Positions 24,223 to 33,141 are shown, numbered from the stretch's first letter. The stretch is 58,481 bases of DNA from an uncultured Clostridia bacterium (GCA_944390995.1 CALXSA010000002.1:1-58481), one strand, 5' to 3'. Made by a program: numbers and translations. The notes: a model not told the origin generated them from the sequence alone.

Positions 24223-24861
24223 CTAAAATATAATCTTAAGCAACAAATTATTATTATAGAATATGCTTCCAACAAAAGAATCTTTTATTGCTACTATGAT
24301 GCTGTTGTCAAACATCGGCGCAATGAATGATACTAATGCTAGTAGTAGGTACACTATAATTAAGCCTTCTATAAGTCCATACGCAATTCCGCCTAGCTTG
24401 TCAAATTGTTTGATTACTGGCAATTTTGCAATTAACGCTGTTATGAATTTTAGGAATATTAGTAAAATTCTTGCTATAATGAATAATACAACCCATGTTC
24501 CTGCTTTTACTATTGTTTCAGCAACATCTCTTGCAGTGCTATCTACAACAGCTGTTTTTGCGTCATCTGCTGCTTGCTCTACTCTTTGTCCTATGTAGTC
24601 CGTAATTGCTTCTGGCATATTGCTTTCTTCTTCTTGTTCATTTCCTATTATCATTTCTCTTATAGATTGTTCTAAGCTTTCGTCTATTTGTGTGTTCTCT
24701 ATTACTAAGTTTGAAATAGGTATAAATAGTACGAATGCGATAACAATTGATAACACAAATGATAATATTTTAATTAGCGAACCTGTTAGTCCTCTAACAT
24801 AACCAAGTATTATGCATAATGCTATGATTGCAATTACTATTAAGTCTACTACAATAGTCAT
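24223..24861 (-). CDS. CvpA family membrane protein
   Basis: This 212-residue protein has four hydrophobic helices (about 5-50 in two, 120-140, 160-188), as in the CvpA family, named for colicin V production and found near envelope genes. The family start, DLIVIAIIALCIILGYVRGLTGSLIKILSF, is clear. A polar acidic loop (60-110) separates the helix pairs. The function in Firmicutes is undefined, probably envelope maintenance. It lies between the LCP and DUF5711 genes, and a hairpin precedes it. Confidence 0.85.
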   Translation of the reverse strand: MTIVVDLIVIAIIALCIILGYVRGLTGSLIKILSFVLSIVIAFVLFIPISNLVIENTQIDESLEQSIREMIIGNEQEEESNMPEAITDYIGQRVEQAADDAKTAVVDSTARDVAETIVKAGTWVVLFIIARILLIFLKFITALIAKLPVIKQFDKLGGIAYGLIEGLIIVYLLLALVSFIAPMFDNSIIVAIKDSFVGSIFYNNNLLLKIIF

Positions 24862-24892
24862 ATAAATTCCCCCTCTCTTTATTTTTATTTAG

Positions 24893-24937
24893 CCACTTGG
24901 TTGCGGTATTATTGACATACCACAACCCAAGTGTTTT
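24893..24937 (-). terminator. hairpin between DUF5711 and cvpA genes
   Basis: A 16-bp stem with one or two wobbles (CACTTGGGTTGTGGTAT with ATACCGCAACCAAGTG, 7-nt loop) directly follows the DUF5711 stop. No strong U-tract follows on the minus strand. Confidence 0.55.
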
Positions 24938-24944
24938 AATCTCA

Positions 24945-26138
24945 CTATAAATTTAAAACTTCCACTCTGTCTTGATATATTATTCCTGCTATTCCATTGC
25001 CTATTACAACATTTTGTACTTCTTGTGTTGAGCTATAATTTTTAAGTAGCCATCCACTTGTATTAAAGAATTCTATTGCCTGTCCTAAGTTTACTGCTAC
25101 TATATTATTGAAGCTATATATGTATTTTGCAGTTCCTTCTACTGTGTACACTGTTGTTCTGTCGCTGTTTACGTTGCGCATTTCAAGTACTGTATTTGTA
25201 TTAAATAACCCATCATTTTCCTCTACTGCTCTATATGCATATCCGTCCAGATTGATATTTGCAAAGTTTATATTTTTTCCATCCTCGTTTAAATTTAGCA
25301 ATAAAGTGTTTGTTTCGTTTTCTAATAAGGTTATTTCATTATCGTATTGACAAACTATTTTGTTATTGTCACTATATTTTATATTTAGAATTAGCTTGTT
25401 GTTGTCTGCCACATATGTATTTATGATTGATTCTGATGCATTTTGTTTTGTCTTTTCTATTTCCACCACTTTCACATATGACTGTATTGTAGTTCCTGTG
25501 GTGTTCACCTCAGCAAATGCTAGATATTTATTATCATTAGAAATACTTGTATCTACTGCTATTGTTCTTGACAAATATGTTTTAAATAGCTCATTTCCTT
25601 TGTTGTCAAAAGTCACAATAACTGATTTGTTTGTAGTTCCTGTTACAATAATGCTTACATATCCATTGTTATTTACATTTATTTTCGATATTTTACCATC
25701 CACCTGATTTGTCCATAGTATTTCTGAACCGGAAATTAAATTAAGAGTATTTCCGTTTTTTTCGCTTATAGCTATGTATCTGTTATTTACACTGTACACA
25801 GGGTTGTTTATTTCCAAGCTTATTTCATTTTCCAAGTTCCCCGATGTGTTATATTCCATTAATTTATTTTCTGCCAAAATACATATGTACTTGTTATACG
25901 CAAACACGCTTGTATTTGAGTCGTAGTCTAGGTCTATTGAATTTAGTTTCTCTTGTGTTACATTTTTTCTGAATAAATATGTATCCAAAAAGTTTCTGGC
26001 ATCTCTGCTTGAATAATACACAAGCATTGTAATTAACACGATAGCAAGAATAACTCCAAGTGATATAATTATTAGCTTTTTCTTATTTTTACGTTTTTTA
26101 GGTTCTCTTTCATTATTCAAATGTACTATATCTCTCAA
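24945..26138 (-). CDS. DUF5711-type membrane-anchored beta-propeller-like protein
   Basis: This protein of about 397 residues has a basic cytosolic N-terminus (ERE PKKRKNKKK), one membrane helix (about 21-42) and a large extracellular region. That region is made of repeated short strand motifs (IAISEKNGNTLNL, LAFAEVNTTGT, VVGN/VVIGN..), as in WD40/YVTN-like propellers classed as DUF5711. I choose the TTG at 26136-26138 because GGAGG is 7 nt upstream; a longer frame to 26192 lacks such a site. Function is unknown; it lies among envelope genes (CvpA, LCP). Confidence 0.7.
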   Translation of the reverse strand: MRDIVHLNNEREPKKRKNKKKLIIISLGVILAIVLITMLVYYSSRDARNFLDTYLFRKNVTQEKLNSIDLDYDSNTSVFAYNKYICILAENKLMEYNTSGNLENEISLEINNPVYSVNNRYIAISEKNGNTLNLISGSEILWTNQVDGKISKINVNNNGYVSIIVTGTTNKSVIVTFDNKGNELFKTYLSRTIAVDTSISNDNKYLAFAEVNTTGTTIQSYVKVVEIEKTKQNASESIINTYVADNNKLILNIKYSDNNKIVCQYDNEITLLENETNTLLLNLNEDGKNINFANINLDGYAYRAVEENDGLFNTNTVLEMRNVNSDRTTVYTVEGTAKYIYSFNNIVAVNLGQAIEFFNTSGWLLKNYSSTQEVQNVVIGNGIAGIIYQDRVEVLNL

Positions 26139-26201
26139 AATTATTCCTCCTTTGTCTTCTATATTTATACCAGTTTTCGCTAATTTTTTCAATAGTTTTG
26201 G

Positions 26202-27197
26202 TTATTTTTGTTTTAATATTGCGATTATCTGTATTACTCCTAATAAGCCAAAAACTGGATATGTTAAGTTTACTAAACCCGCAAAGCTAAGTGAATACAC
26301 AAAAATTGCTAAAAAGCAAATTATTTTTGCAAGTAGTTTGTATGTTTTTTCTGACTTACAGCAATTTGCGAGGAAACTGTATCCGGCTGAAATTATTGTT
26401 GTATATATTGCCAAGACAATTACTATTCCATAAACAAATTTGAAGATTTCGCCATGCTCATTTGCTATATACACAAGTGGTATTTCTATATTTGACAGGT
26501 TATTGTATTTAAACATAATGAGATAGATTATTGTCGTTATTATAAAAAATATAAGTGTGGAAATAATGCTTATGTTTTTTTCTTTGTTTTTCGTGTATTT
26601 TTTTAGGTTTATGAGCATTGGAATTAGAAGTATTGTATTGTACCCTGCGTATTCTATACTTTTCAAAACCCAATCGAAATTAAATCTGATATTTTCTAAA
26701 GTAAAGCCCGAAATTGTTGCTGGTATATTTGCTTTTGCCCCCATTATTAAAACTATCGCTATTAATGTTGGTATAATTATTGTGTTTACTTTTGCAATTC
26801 CTTCTATGTTTTTTAAGAATGTGATATAGCATAATATTGCTACAGCTACTGCTGTTAATATACTTGGTATTTCGAATTCTTGTTTAAAGTAGGCGGTGAA
26901 GCCTGTTACCATTATGTAAAATGAGAGTATTAGAAAAAGGTTTATTATTATGTTAAAAAATACTGAAAGTTTTTTGGGCAATCTTATTTTTTCTAATAGG
27001 TCTTTGTAGCTTACCGTATTTAATTTGTCAGACATTTTTATAACTTTGTACATTACAAGCCCTATTATGATACTTGCAAGAATTATTCCTAGAAAACCGT
27101 TTTCTTTATATATGTTGAAAAAACTATAAATTTCTTGGCCTGAGGCAAAGCCCGCCCCAATTATTGTCCCTATTATCACGAAAATTGCTTTTGCCAT
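26202..27197 (-). CDS. YkvI-like membrane transporter (APC superfamily)
   Basis: This 331-residue protein is almost entirely hydrophobic, with about ten helices. The N-terminal FVIIGTIIGAGFASGQEIYSFF has the GTIIGAGFASGQE signature of YkvI-like proteins related to amino-acid/sodium symporters of the APC fold. The substrate is unknown. It starts at ATG 27195-27197. Its GAGGGGG ribosome site forms the 3' arm of a perfect 16-bp hairpin (27205-27237), so translation should be low unless the hairpin opens. It may be read through from the upstream ABC operon. Confidence 0.8.
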   Translation of the reverse strand: MAKAIFVIIGTIIGAGFASGQEIYSFFNIYKENGFLGIILASIIIGLVMYKVIKMSDKLNTVSYKDLLEKIRLPKKLSVFFNIIINLFLILSFYIMVTGFTAYFKQEFEIPSILTAVAVAILCYITFLKNIEGIAKVNTIIIPTLIAIVLIMGAKANIPATISGFTLENIRFNFDWVLKSIEYAGYNTILLIPMLINLKKYTKNKEKNISIISTLIFFIITTIIYLIMFKYNNLSNIEIPLVYIANEHGEIFKFVYGIVIVLAIYTTIISAGYSFLANCCKSEKTYKLLAKIICFLAIFVYSLSFAGLVNLTYPVFGLLGVIQIIAILKQK

Positions 27198-27204
27198 GCA
27201 AAAT

Positions 27205-27237
27205 CCCCCTCATATATATACTATATATATGAGGGGG
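27205..27237 (-). promoter_or_regulatory. perfect hairpin sequestering the ykvI-like ribosome site
   Basis: Arms of 16 bp (27205-27220 and 27222-27237) with a single-base centre. On the minus strand the 3' arm ends in GAGGGGG, which is the Shine-Dalgarno 7 nt before the ATG. It follows the GldG-like gene and could serve both as 3' end of that transcript and as an off switch for the next gene. Confidence 0.6.
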
Positions 27238-27249
27238 CTCTGCGTCATA

Positions 27250-28830
27250 TTACTTCTTCCTTCTTCTATACTGCCATACAATAATTCCTGCTAGCATTAT
27301 TACTACTGGTATTGTAAATATTATTGAAAGAATGATTGTGTTTTGCTCGTCTGTTACTGTGTATGTAGTTACTTCAATATCTTTTCTTATTGTAATCATG
27401 TTGTCTCTACCTGATAGGTAGGCTACAGAATTCATTGCCAAGTCTTCGTTGTTGTATAGGTCTAATGCTGGAATTGTTGCTATTTGGCTTATTTGAACCT
27501 GCATATTAGTTACAAATATATTGTTCGCATATACTATCATTTCTGAAGTAGTGTCATCATCAATTGTTTTCTTTAGCAATGCTCCAACAGTAGCGTTTCC
27601 TGCTTCTTCGTCTGCATCTGTTTTGCCAGCAGTTGCTGCTAATGAATAATTGGTTCTATAGTACGAGTCTGCACCTGTTGTTGCTAATGTTTCTGCTTGC
27701 ACTCCTAATTCTTCTAGTTCTTCACTATCTGCGATTTCAATTCTTCCTGAGTTCATAAAGCATGCATTCATATTCATATTTGCTGCTTTTGTAACACTCG
27801 TATATGGGCTAACTGTTACTAATATTGCATTTGGTGTTCCTAGTAACATTCTGTCGCTGTCTTCTTCTAGCATTATTCCTTCATCTAATTCTATTCCATA
27901 TTCGTCAAGCACTTTTTGGAAGTTTGGAAGGTCTTCTCCTGTTGTATTTGGGTCAGCAAACAATATTATCTTTCCGCCTTTATTTATATATGCTAAGATA
28001 GAATCCTTCTCTGGTTCTGTTAAATCACTGGCAAGCGAAGTTATCATTAGTACGGAACAATCTTCTGGTACTTCACCTGCTGTTAATAAGTCTAATTCAT
28101 TAAATTCATAAGCTTCTTCTTCAAGGTCTGCTCTAAAATAATATACATAATCTACGGAATATTTTTCGTGACCTGTTAGATAATATATTACAGATTTTTC
28201 TTCGGTAGTTACATCTATTATTGCATTTGTTAATGCTTCTTCTGATACGTTCTTTAGTTGGCCTGTTGTATAGTCTGATGTATAAATGTCATATATTGAT
28301 AGCAGTTTCTCTTTTTCTGCGCTCTTAACAATCACTCCTGTACTATCTGCCATTAAGCCATATTCTTCTGCGATTTCTGGAACTGAATTAACATCATCAA
28401 TTATGGTTATCTTAATTTTTTTGTTTACACTGTTGTATTTTTTTGCAACATCTTCTATTCCATTGTAATTTGTTCCTACCATTTGATTAATCATGTCTGG
28501 GTTGATTAACATTATTTCAACTTCTTTATCTATTCCACCTATCATTGATTTTGACATATCTGAAAGACTGAATACTTTGTCTTTTGTAAAGTCTATGTCT
28601 GCAATGTTTACTTCTTCTACAAGAATATTTATTCCTATGCATGCCGCCACAATAATTAGTATTAGCACAACTGTTAGAGAAGTTTGTCTTAGCCATTTTG
28701 CTTTTTTATCTTTAAAAGTCTTTTCCTTTTTTACTACTAATTCCTTGTTTTCTGTATTGTCTGGAATAGTTTTTTTATTTTTCTGAGCTTCATTTTTCTT
28801 GTTGCTCTTTTCTTTTTTATTGTTTCCCAC
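27250..28830 (-). CDS. GldG-like ABC-associated extracytoplasmic protein
   Basis: This 526-residue protein has a basic Lys-rich cytosolic N-terminus (1-48), a membrane helix (about 50-70), a long extracytoplasmic region and a C-terminal helix (about 500-520) ending in RRRKK. The central part has the GldG/ABC_transp_aux layout: FSLSDMSKSMIGGIDKEVEIMLI, YLTGHEKY and GGKIILFADPNTTG. It is the last gene of a three-gene operon (ATPase, permease, this) equivalent to GldA-GldF-GldG, an ABC-2 export machine of uncertain substrate found well beyond gliding bacteria. Confidence 0.85.
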   Translation of the reverse strand: MGNNKKEKSNKKNEAQKNKKTIPDNTENKELVVKKEKTFKDKKAKWLRQTSLTVVLILIIVAACIGINILVEEVNIADIDFTKDKVFSLSDMSKSMIGGIDKEVEIMLINPDMINQMVGTNYNGIEDVAKKYNSVNKKIKITIIDDVNSVPEIAEEYGLMADSTGVIVKSAEKEKLLSIYDIYTSDYTTGQLKNVSEEALTNAIIDVTTEEKSVIYYLTGHEKYSVDYVYYFRADLEEEAYEFNELDLLTAGEVPEDCSVLMITSLASDLTEPEKDSILAYINKGGKIILFADPNTTGEDLPNFQKVLDEYGIELDEGIMLEEDSDRMLLGTPNAILVTVSPYTSVTKAANMNMNACFMNSGRIEIADSEELEELGVQAETLATTGADSYYRTNYSLAATAGKTDADEEAGNATVGALLKKTIDDDTTSEMIVYANNIFVTNMQVQISQIATIPALDLYNNEDLAMNSVAYLSGRDNMITIRKDIEVTTYTVTDEQNTIILSIIFTIPVVIMLAGIIVWQYRRRKK

Positions 28831-28847
28831 TAAAATTCACCCCTCTC

Positions 28848-29531
28848 CTATTTAACTGCCTTTCTTCTTTTTATTAATACTATTGTAATCAGCAAGCACA
28901 TAACTATGATTGATATTAGGCTTACTAAATCAGAAACTGATATTAATCCATACGGAAATTTCATAAATTTGTCCATTAGGTCTATGCTAGAAAATACGCT
29001 ACTTATATCAACCAAGAACCATGGCGCTACTATTACTATTATTGTTATAATTGCTGCTATAATTTGGTTCTCTGTAATGCTTGAAGCAAGAGTTCCAACC
29101 GCTATGGCTGCCATTCCTACTAATAGGAAGCCAAACATAGTTACTATTACAGTTGGTATGTTTACTGTGCCGAAAAAGCTAATTATTACAGAATAAATTG
29201 TTGATAGTAATACTGTAATGAATATTACCGTTACTGCTGCGAAGAATTTACCAAGTACTATAGAGGTAACACTTCTTGGCGATGTAAGTAATAACTGCTC
29301 TGTTCCGTTTTTTCTTTCTTCTGAGAACATTCTCATTGTAAGTAGTGGTACCATTAGTAGCAAGCCATACCTAGCAGTAGCATAGTACAAATTCCCCATG
29401 TCAACAGATAAAGATTCTACTGTTGTTAAGTAAAAGAATATGCTATACATAAGCATAAAAATACCTATGGTTATATATCCTATCGGAGATAAGAAATATG
29501 TTTTTAGTTCTTTTTTATAAATTGCCCACAT
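28848..29531 (-). CDS. ABC-2 type permease (GldF-like)
   Basis: This 227-residue permease has six hydrophobic helices. The N-terminus IYKKELKTYFLSPIGYITIGIFML is typical of GldF/NosY-like ABC-2 permeases, and the loop MFSEERKNGTEQLLLTSPRSV is the coupling region that contacts the ATPase. Its ATG overlaps the ATPase stop (TAATG at 29531), which indicates coupled translation. The next gene is the GldG-like partner. Confidence 0.88.
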   Translation of the reverse strand: MWAIYKKELKTYFLSPIGYITIGIFMLMYSIFFYLTTVESLSVDMGNLYYATARYGLLLMVPLLTMRMFSEERKNGTEQLLLTSPRSVTSIVLGKFFAAVTVIFITVLLSTIYSVIISFFGTVNIPTVIVTMFGFLLVGMAAIAVGTLASSITENQIIAAIITIIVIVAPWFLVDISSVFSSIDLMDKFMKFPYGLISVSDLVSLISIIVMCLLITIVLIKRRKAVK

Positions 29532-30598
29532 TATTTTTTCTCCTCCTTTTTATCTTGTTTTTTTGCTTTGTTTGACTTTTCAGCACTAGCTTTCTTTTCT
29601 TTGTTTTTATTGTTTTGCTTTCCGCTTTCGCTAGCTGAACTTTCTTGTTTGCTTGTGTCTATTAATTTGATGAATGCGTCTTCTAGCGTGTTTTCAGTTT
29701 TCTTTAATTCAAATATTACAATTTCTTCTTTTGGCAATACTTCAAATAGTTTTTTCCTCAAGTCAATATCAGATGCAGTTGTAATTACATATTGTTTTGT
29801 TCCATCTTCATTGTCCTTTACCAATTCCACATTGTCAATTTCTTTTATTTTTTCTTTCAATTTGCTCATGTTGCCTTTTGGGTCTTCTACGGTTATAGAA
29901 ATGCCATTTTGTTCTCTTGTAGTCTTTTCTAGGTTTTCCGGTGTGTCTATAGCTACTATTTTACCCTTGTTTATGATAATAACCTTTTCGCAAATTTGGC
30001 TAACTTCTGATAAAATATGTGTACTTAAAATTACTGTATGTTTTTCTCCTAGTTTTTTTATTAGGTTACGTATTTCAGTTATTTGTTTTGGGTCTAAACC
30101 TACTGTTGGTTCATCAAGTATTATTACATCTGGGTCGCCAATAAGTGCTCCTCCAAGGCTTACCCTTTGTTTATAACCTCTTGATAAATTTCTAATTAGC
30201 TTGTTTTTAACATCTTCCAAGCCCATTTCTTTTATAACTTCTTCTACTTTTTGTTTTCTTTCGTTTCTTTTTACTAATTTTAGCTCTGCCATGTAAGAAA
30301 GAAACTCTTTAGCAGTTAGCTCATAATACAATGGTACATTTTCTGGCATATAGCCTATTTCTTTTTTTGCTTTTCTAGGTCTTTTTGATATATCAACTCC
30401 GTTGATAACGATTTGACCTTTAGTAGGTTCAATAAAGCCAGTAATCATGTTCATTGTTGTACTTTTTCCTGCCCCATTTGGGCGTAAAAATCCTACCACT
30501 TCGCCATCATTAACAGTAAAACTAATGCTATCAACAGCTATGGTAGTTCCATACTTTTTTGTGACATTCTTTACTTCTATCACTTCAATTTCCTCCAT
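29531..30598 (-). CDS. ABC transporter ATP-binding protein (GldA-like)
   Basis: This 355-residue ATPase of the ABC-2 exporter has the ABC signature LSRGYKQRV, Walker B VIILDEPTVGLDP and the switch His in LSTHILSE. The Walker A reads RPNGAGKST (39-47): the usual first Gly of the P-loop is Arg39. A C-terminal extension (about 300-355) is Lys/Glu/Ser rich and probably disordered. It is the first gene of the operon, with a consensus promoter at 30629-30657. The Gly to Arg change needs checking, since Lys45 and the rest of the loop are intact. Confidence 0.9.
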   Translation of the reverse strand: MEEIEVIEVKNVTKKYGTTIAVDSISFTVNDGEVVGFLRPNGAGKSTTMNMITGFIEPTKGQIVINGVDISKRPRKAKKEIGYMPENVPLYYELTAKEFLSYMAELKLVKRNERKQKVEEVIKEMGLEDVKNKLIRNLSRGYKQRVSLGGALIGDPDVIILDEPTVGLDPKQITEIRNLIKKLGEKHTVILSTHILSEVSQICEKVIIINKGKIVAIDTPENLEKTTREQNGISITVEDPKGNMSKLKEKIKEIDNVELVKDNEDGTKQYVITTASDIDLRKKLFEVLPKEEIVIFELKKTENTLEDAFIKLIDTSKQESSASESGKQNNKNKEKKASAEKSNKAKKQDKKEEKK

Positions 30599-30628
30599 TC
30601 CTTATTTCCGTATGTTTTTCACGGCTTT

Positions 30629-30657
30629 ATATTATCATCTTTTCCATTTTTATGCAA
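30629..30657 (-). promoter_or_regulatory. promoter of the ABC operon
   Basis: On the minus strand TTGCAT (30652-30657), 17 bp, then TAATAT (30629-30634), just upstream of the ATPase gene. Confidence 0.5.
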
Positions 30658-30762
30658 TATATTTCACATAACTTTCACATTTCGTTAGTTTCAGGAAAAA
30701 TTCGAACAAATATACATATACCTTGCTTCGAAATAATATAAATTAATGTAAAGGAGGTAATA

Positions 30763-31368
30763 ATGGAACAGCTTTATCCGCTCTTTTTATCCTTTATTAT
30801 GGTTTTTATTGCTGAGCTTGGTGACAAAACGCAGCTTTTGGTGCTTTCTTTTTCTGGTTCAGTGAGACCTAGGAACATTCTTTTAGGAATTGCTATAGGT
30901 TCGTTTTTTAGCCATGGAATTGCTATTATTTTTGGAAGCCATGTTGGAGTTTTGGAGAATCAGGCTTTGCTTAATGCTATTAAGTTTTTTACATATTTGT
31001 CATTTATTTTAATTGGCGTTATTTCTTTGCTACCAAAAAAAGAGAAGCTGTCCTCTGATTCAGAAGGGAAAGCTTCAATTCTAGAAAAAATATCAAATTT
31101 AAAATTAAACTATACATTAATAATTGCATTAACCATTCTCGTTGGTGAGTTTGGTGATAAAACTTTCTTGGCGTCTCTTGGTTTTGGTATCGAGTATCCT
31201 GACTATGAAATAATGTTAGTTATTGGCGCAATTTTAGGTATGGTAATTAGCGACTCTCTTGCCATTGTTTTCGGGAAATTTTTAAATAAGTATATTTCTG
31301 AGGAGAAGATGAAAAAGTTTTCTGGTGTACTTTTTCTAATTTTCGGTTTGGTTGGACTAATCTTCTAA
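30763..31368 (+). CDS. GDT1/TMEM165 family cation transporter
   Basis: This 201-residue inner-membrane protein has two homologous halves, each with the family motif: ELGDKTQ at 18-24 and EFGDKTF at 129-135. Six to seven helices are expected. In bacteria this family (MneA-like) exports Mn2+ or exchanges divalent cations. A perfect AAAGGAGG site precedes the ATG. I see no yybP-ykoY type leader in the 160 bp upstream. Its last 12 bp overlap the end of the convergent gene. Confidence 0.9.
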   Translation: MEQLYPLFLSFIMVFIAELGDKTQLLVLSFSGSVRPRNILLGIAIGSFFSHGIAIIFGSHVGVLENQALLNAIKFFTYLSFILIGVISLLPKKEKLSSDSEGKASILEKISNLKLNYTLIIALTILVGEFGDKTFLASLGFGIEYPDYEIMLVIGAILGMVISDSLAIVFGKFLNKYISEEKMKKFSGVLFLIFGLVGLIF

Positions 31369-32064
31369 AAGAGTTTTAATCCAAACCTCCTCTCCTTTTT
31401 CATTTTTTACCCTTAGGTTTGGGAAGTTTCTGGACATTCGCTCATTTGTAAAATAGTTATTTTCTATTTCTATTCTTATTCTTGATAATGGTCCTTTTAT
31501 TTCTTCTGGTTGCTTGTTGTATAGTACCCTGTTTTGGTATGTTTGTATGCCCCATATTGTAACAACGCAATCTATACACAAGAATATGAAAATTCCTATT
31601 TCCCATGCTCCTTTTGTTTTTGGGTTCATTCTGGCGATAAATTTGTCTATCAATGGTTTTGCAATTTTCATTATTAATATGGATAAGATACCCCAATACA
31701 GTGAAAAAAGCAAACTTATTCTGCCGTTAATGTTAAAGTTTAAATATTCATAATTCCAGAACCTTGTTCCGTATACTGCTTCTAATGCGTAACTTAAAAA
31801 ATATTCTGAAATCGAGCCGATTATAACACCTGCAACAAATATGCCTACTGTGCTTTTACATTTGAGCTTGTATAGCATATAGACCAAAAATGTTCCGCAA
31901 ACACCGTAAACTGGGCATAATGGTCCCCAAATAAGTCCTTTTCGGCTTTCTAACACGCCAGTGCTAGCATAGCAATACAGCGTTTCTATTACTAGCCCTA
32001 AAATGCTAAATATTACGAAATACCAAAACAGATGCTCAATTGTTAGTTTTTTCTCATTTTCCAT
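31357..32064 (-). CDS. putative ABC-transporter permease family protein (CmpB-like, PF06541 type)
   Basis: This 235-residue membrane protein has five or six helices. The diagnostic loop is ESRKGLIWGPLCPVYGV (about 39-55), shared with the CmpB-like family found in gut Firmicutes, some fused to other domains. The C-terminus (about 175-235) is a soluble tail, rich in charge. No ATPase lies nearby, so a transport role is not supported by context. It overlaps the 3' end of the GDT1 gene by 12 bp. Confidence 0.8.
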   Translation of the reverse strand: MENEKKLTIEHLFWYFVIFSILGLVIETLYCYASTGVLESRKGLIWGPLCPVYGVCGTFLVYMLYKLKCKSTVGIFVAGVIIGSISEYFLSYALEAVYGTRFWNYEYLNFNINGRISLLFSLYWGILSILIMKIAKPLIDKFIARMNPKTKGAWEIGIFIFLCIDCVVTIWGIQTYQNRVLYNKQPEEIKGPLSRIRIEIENNYFTNERMSRNFPNLRVKNEKGEEVWIKTLLED

Positions 32065-32252
32065 ACATACTCCTTTTATTCTTTTATTTATTATTATTTT
32101 TATTGGTACATTTTATGCATCTTTGATTAGAATTTATAGTTATATTAATTATAGTTTAGTCTATATGTATTTGTAACTTTGTCTTTATATAAAATTGTCT
32201 TTGAATTTTAACATATTATATAATATTTTTAAACTTTTTTCCACCAATTTTA

Positions 32253-32281
32253 TTGACTTTTTTTTAAAATGGTGTTATTAT
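32253..32281 (+). promoter_or_regulatory. promoter of tRNA-Arg
   Basis: TTGACT (32253-32258), 17 bp and TATTAT (32276-32281), 19 bp before the tRNA. The rest of 32065-32252 is AT-rich with nothing recognisable. Confidence 0.6.
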
Positions 32282-32299
32282 ATTAATTGCATTATTTTT

Positions 32300-32376
32300 G
32301 GGTCAGTAGCTCAGTTGGATAGAGCACACGCCTTCTAAGCGTGGGGTCGGGGGTTCGAATCCCTCCTGGCCCACCA
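32300..32376 (+). tRNA. tRNA-Arg (TCT)
   Basis: A 77-nt tRNA with a GGGTCAG/CTGGCCC acceptor, encoded CCA and the anticodon loop CTTCTAA (anticodon TCT, reading AGA/AGG). The prophage begins at its 3' end, which makes the tRNA the probable attachment site. Confidence 0.96.
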
Positions 32377-32580
32377 TTTTTGGCTTATTTATCAATATTT
32401 TAGATTATTTGACATTTTCTGAAAGTATTGGTAAATAAGCATTTTTTAGTTTTTCATATTTTGTATTATTTCACTTTATTTTTCGTGTTGCATTAAAATT
32501 GCATTAAAGTATAGCCTCTTGAAACACAAGAAATAGCTAGATTAACTAGTTCTTAATGCTACAATACAATGCATTAAAAT
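32377..32580. other. prophage left end with att-proximal repeats
   Basis: This stretch has no gene. It holds an inverted pair (GCTTATTTATCAATA near 32384 and TATTGGTAAATAAGC near 32435), two close direct copies of TTGCATTAAA near 32488-32507, an inverted TTAATGC near 32553 and another GCATTAAAATA near 32571. Such short repeats next to a tRNA are what arm-type integrase sites look like; this is inference. Confidence 0.45.
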
Positions 32581-32586
32581 ATAATA

Positions 32587-32660
32587 CTTTTTCAAAAACA
32601 GAAAGCAGCCCAAAACCGACGCATTATTTTCGGTTCTGAGCTGTTTTTATTTATCCGGTT
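32587..32660. repeat. terminator-bearing flank repeat, left copy
   Basis: CTTTTTCAAAA, a hairpin (GCAGCCCAAAACCG with CGGTTCTGAGCTG) and TTTTTATTTAT. A diverged direct copy lies at 33736-33806, on the other side of the Panacea pair. Confidence 0.6.
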
Positions 32661-32680
32661 ATATATCTGATAAATAAAAG

Positions 32681-32700
32681 GGATGTCTTTTTTGACATCC
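32681..32700 (-). terminator. terminator of the Panacea operon
   Basis: The stem GGATGTC/GACATCC with a loop of six is followed on the minus strand by CTTTTATTT, 36 bp past the toxin stop. Confidence 0.65.
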
Positions 32701-32736
32701 TCTAAAACTTTCTTTTATTATATGCTTAATTTGTTG

Positions 32737-33141
32737 CTAATTACCGTGGCCATAGGCACTATAATCCCAATCATATCCTATTATATATAATATAGAACTA
32801 CATTCTTGTGAACGAACTCCCAATATTCTGCATTTTTGGTTATTAAATCTAAAAACTATTATTTTACTATCGTCAGATAATATTAAGTCTTTTTTTATAT
32901 TATCAAGATTTATTTTAAATTCATGTATTGGTATCATTTCATAACCAGCTTCTCTAGGTCTGTTTTGTGATTCTTCCCATGTTAATTTTGATATTTCTTC
33001 TAGTCTTTCAAATAGATTCTGAATTATTTTATTGCACTTTTCTTTTGCTTTTGTTTTCTTTTCTATTGTATAATTTTTATTTTTTACAGAATACTTAAAA
33101 GATAGTATTATATGATTATTATTCGCGATACAGTTTTGCAT
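32737..33141 (-). CDS. probable toxin partner of Panacea antitoxin
   Basis: This 134-residue small protein is encoded directly after the Panacea gene, with stop and start codons overlapping (TAATG). Its C-terminal half (KIIVFRFNNQKCRILGVRSQ.., IGYDWDYSAYGHGN) has the short beta-strand pattern and acidic/aromatic end seen in small toxins paired with Panacea antitoxins. I cannot name its fold with certainty. In PanAT systems the antitoxin gene comes first and the second gene encodes a variable toxin, as here. The target (RNA, ribosome or membrane) cannot be read from the sequence. Confidence 0.6.
   Translation of the reverse strand: MQNCIANNNHIILSFKYSVKNKNYTIEKKTKAKEKCNKIIQNLFERLEEISKLTWEESQNRPREAGYEMIPIHEFKINLDNIKKDLILSDDSKIIVFRFNNQKCRILGVRSQECSSILYIIGYDWDYSAYGHGN

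Noticed and set aside
24223..26138. Operon-level link of cvpA and DUF5711 to the LCP gene as one transcript
   Set aside because: A hairpin follows DUF5711 and the LCP gene has its own consensus promoter, so a single operon is not supported, though read-through is possible.
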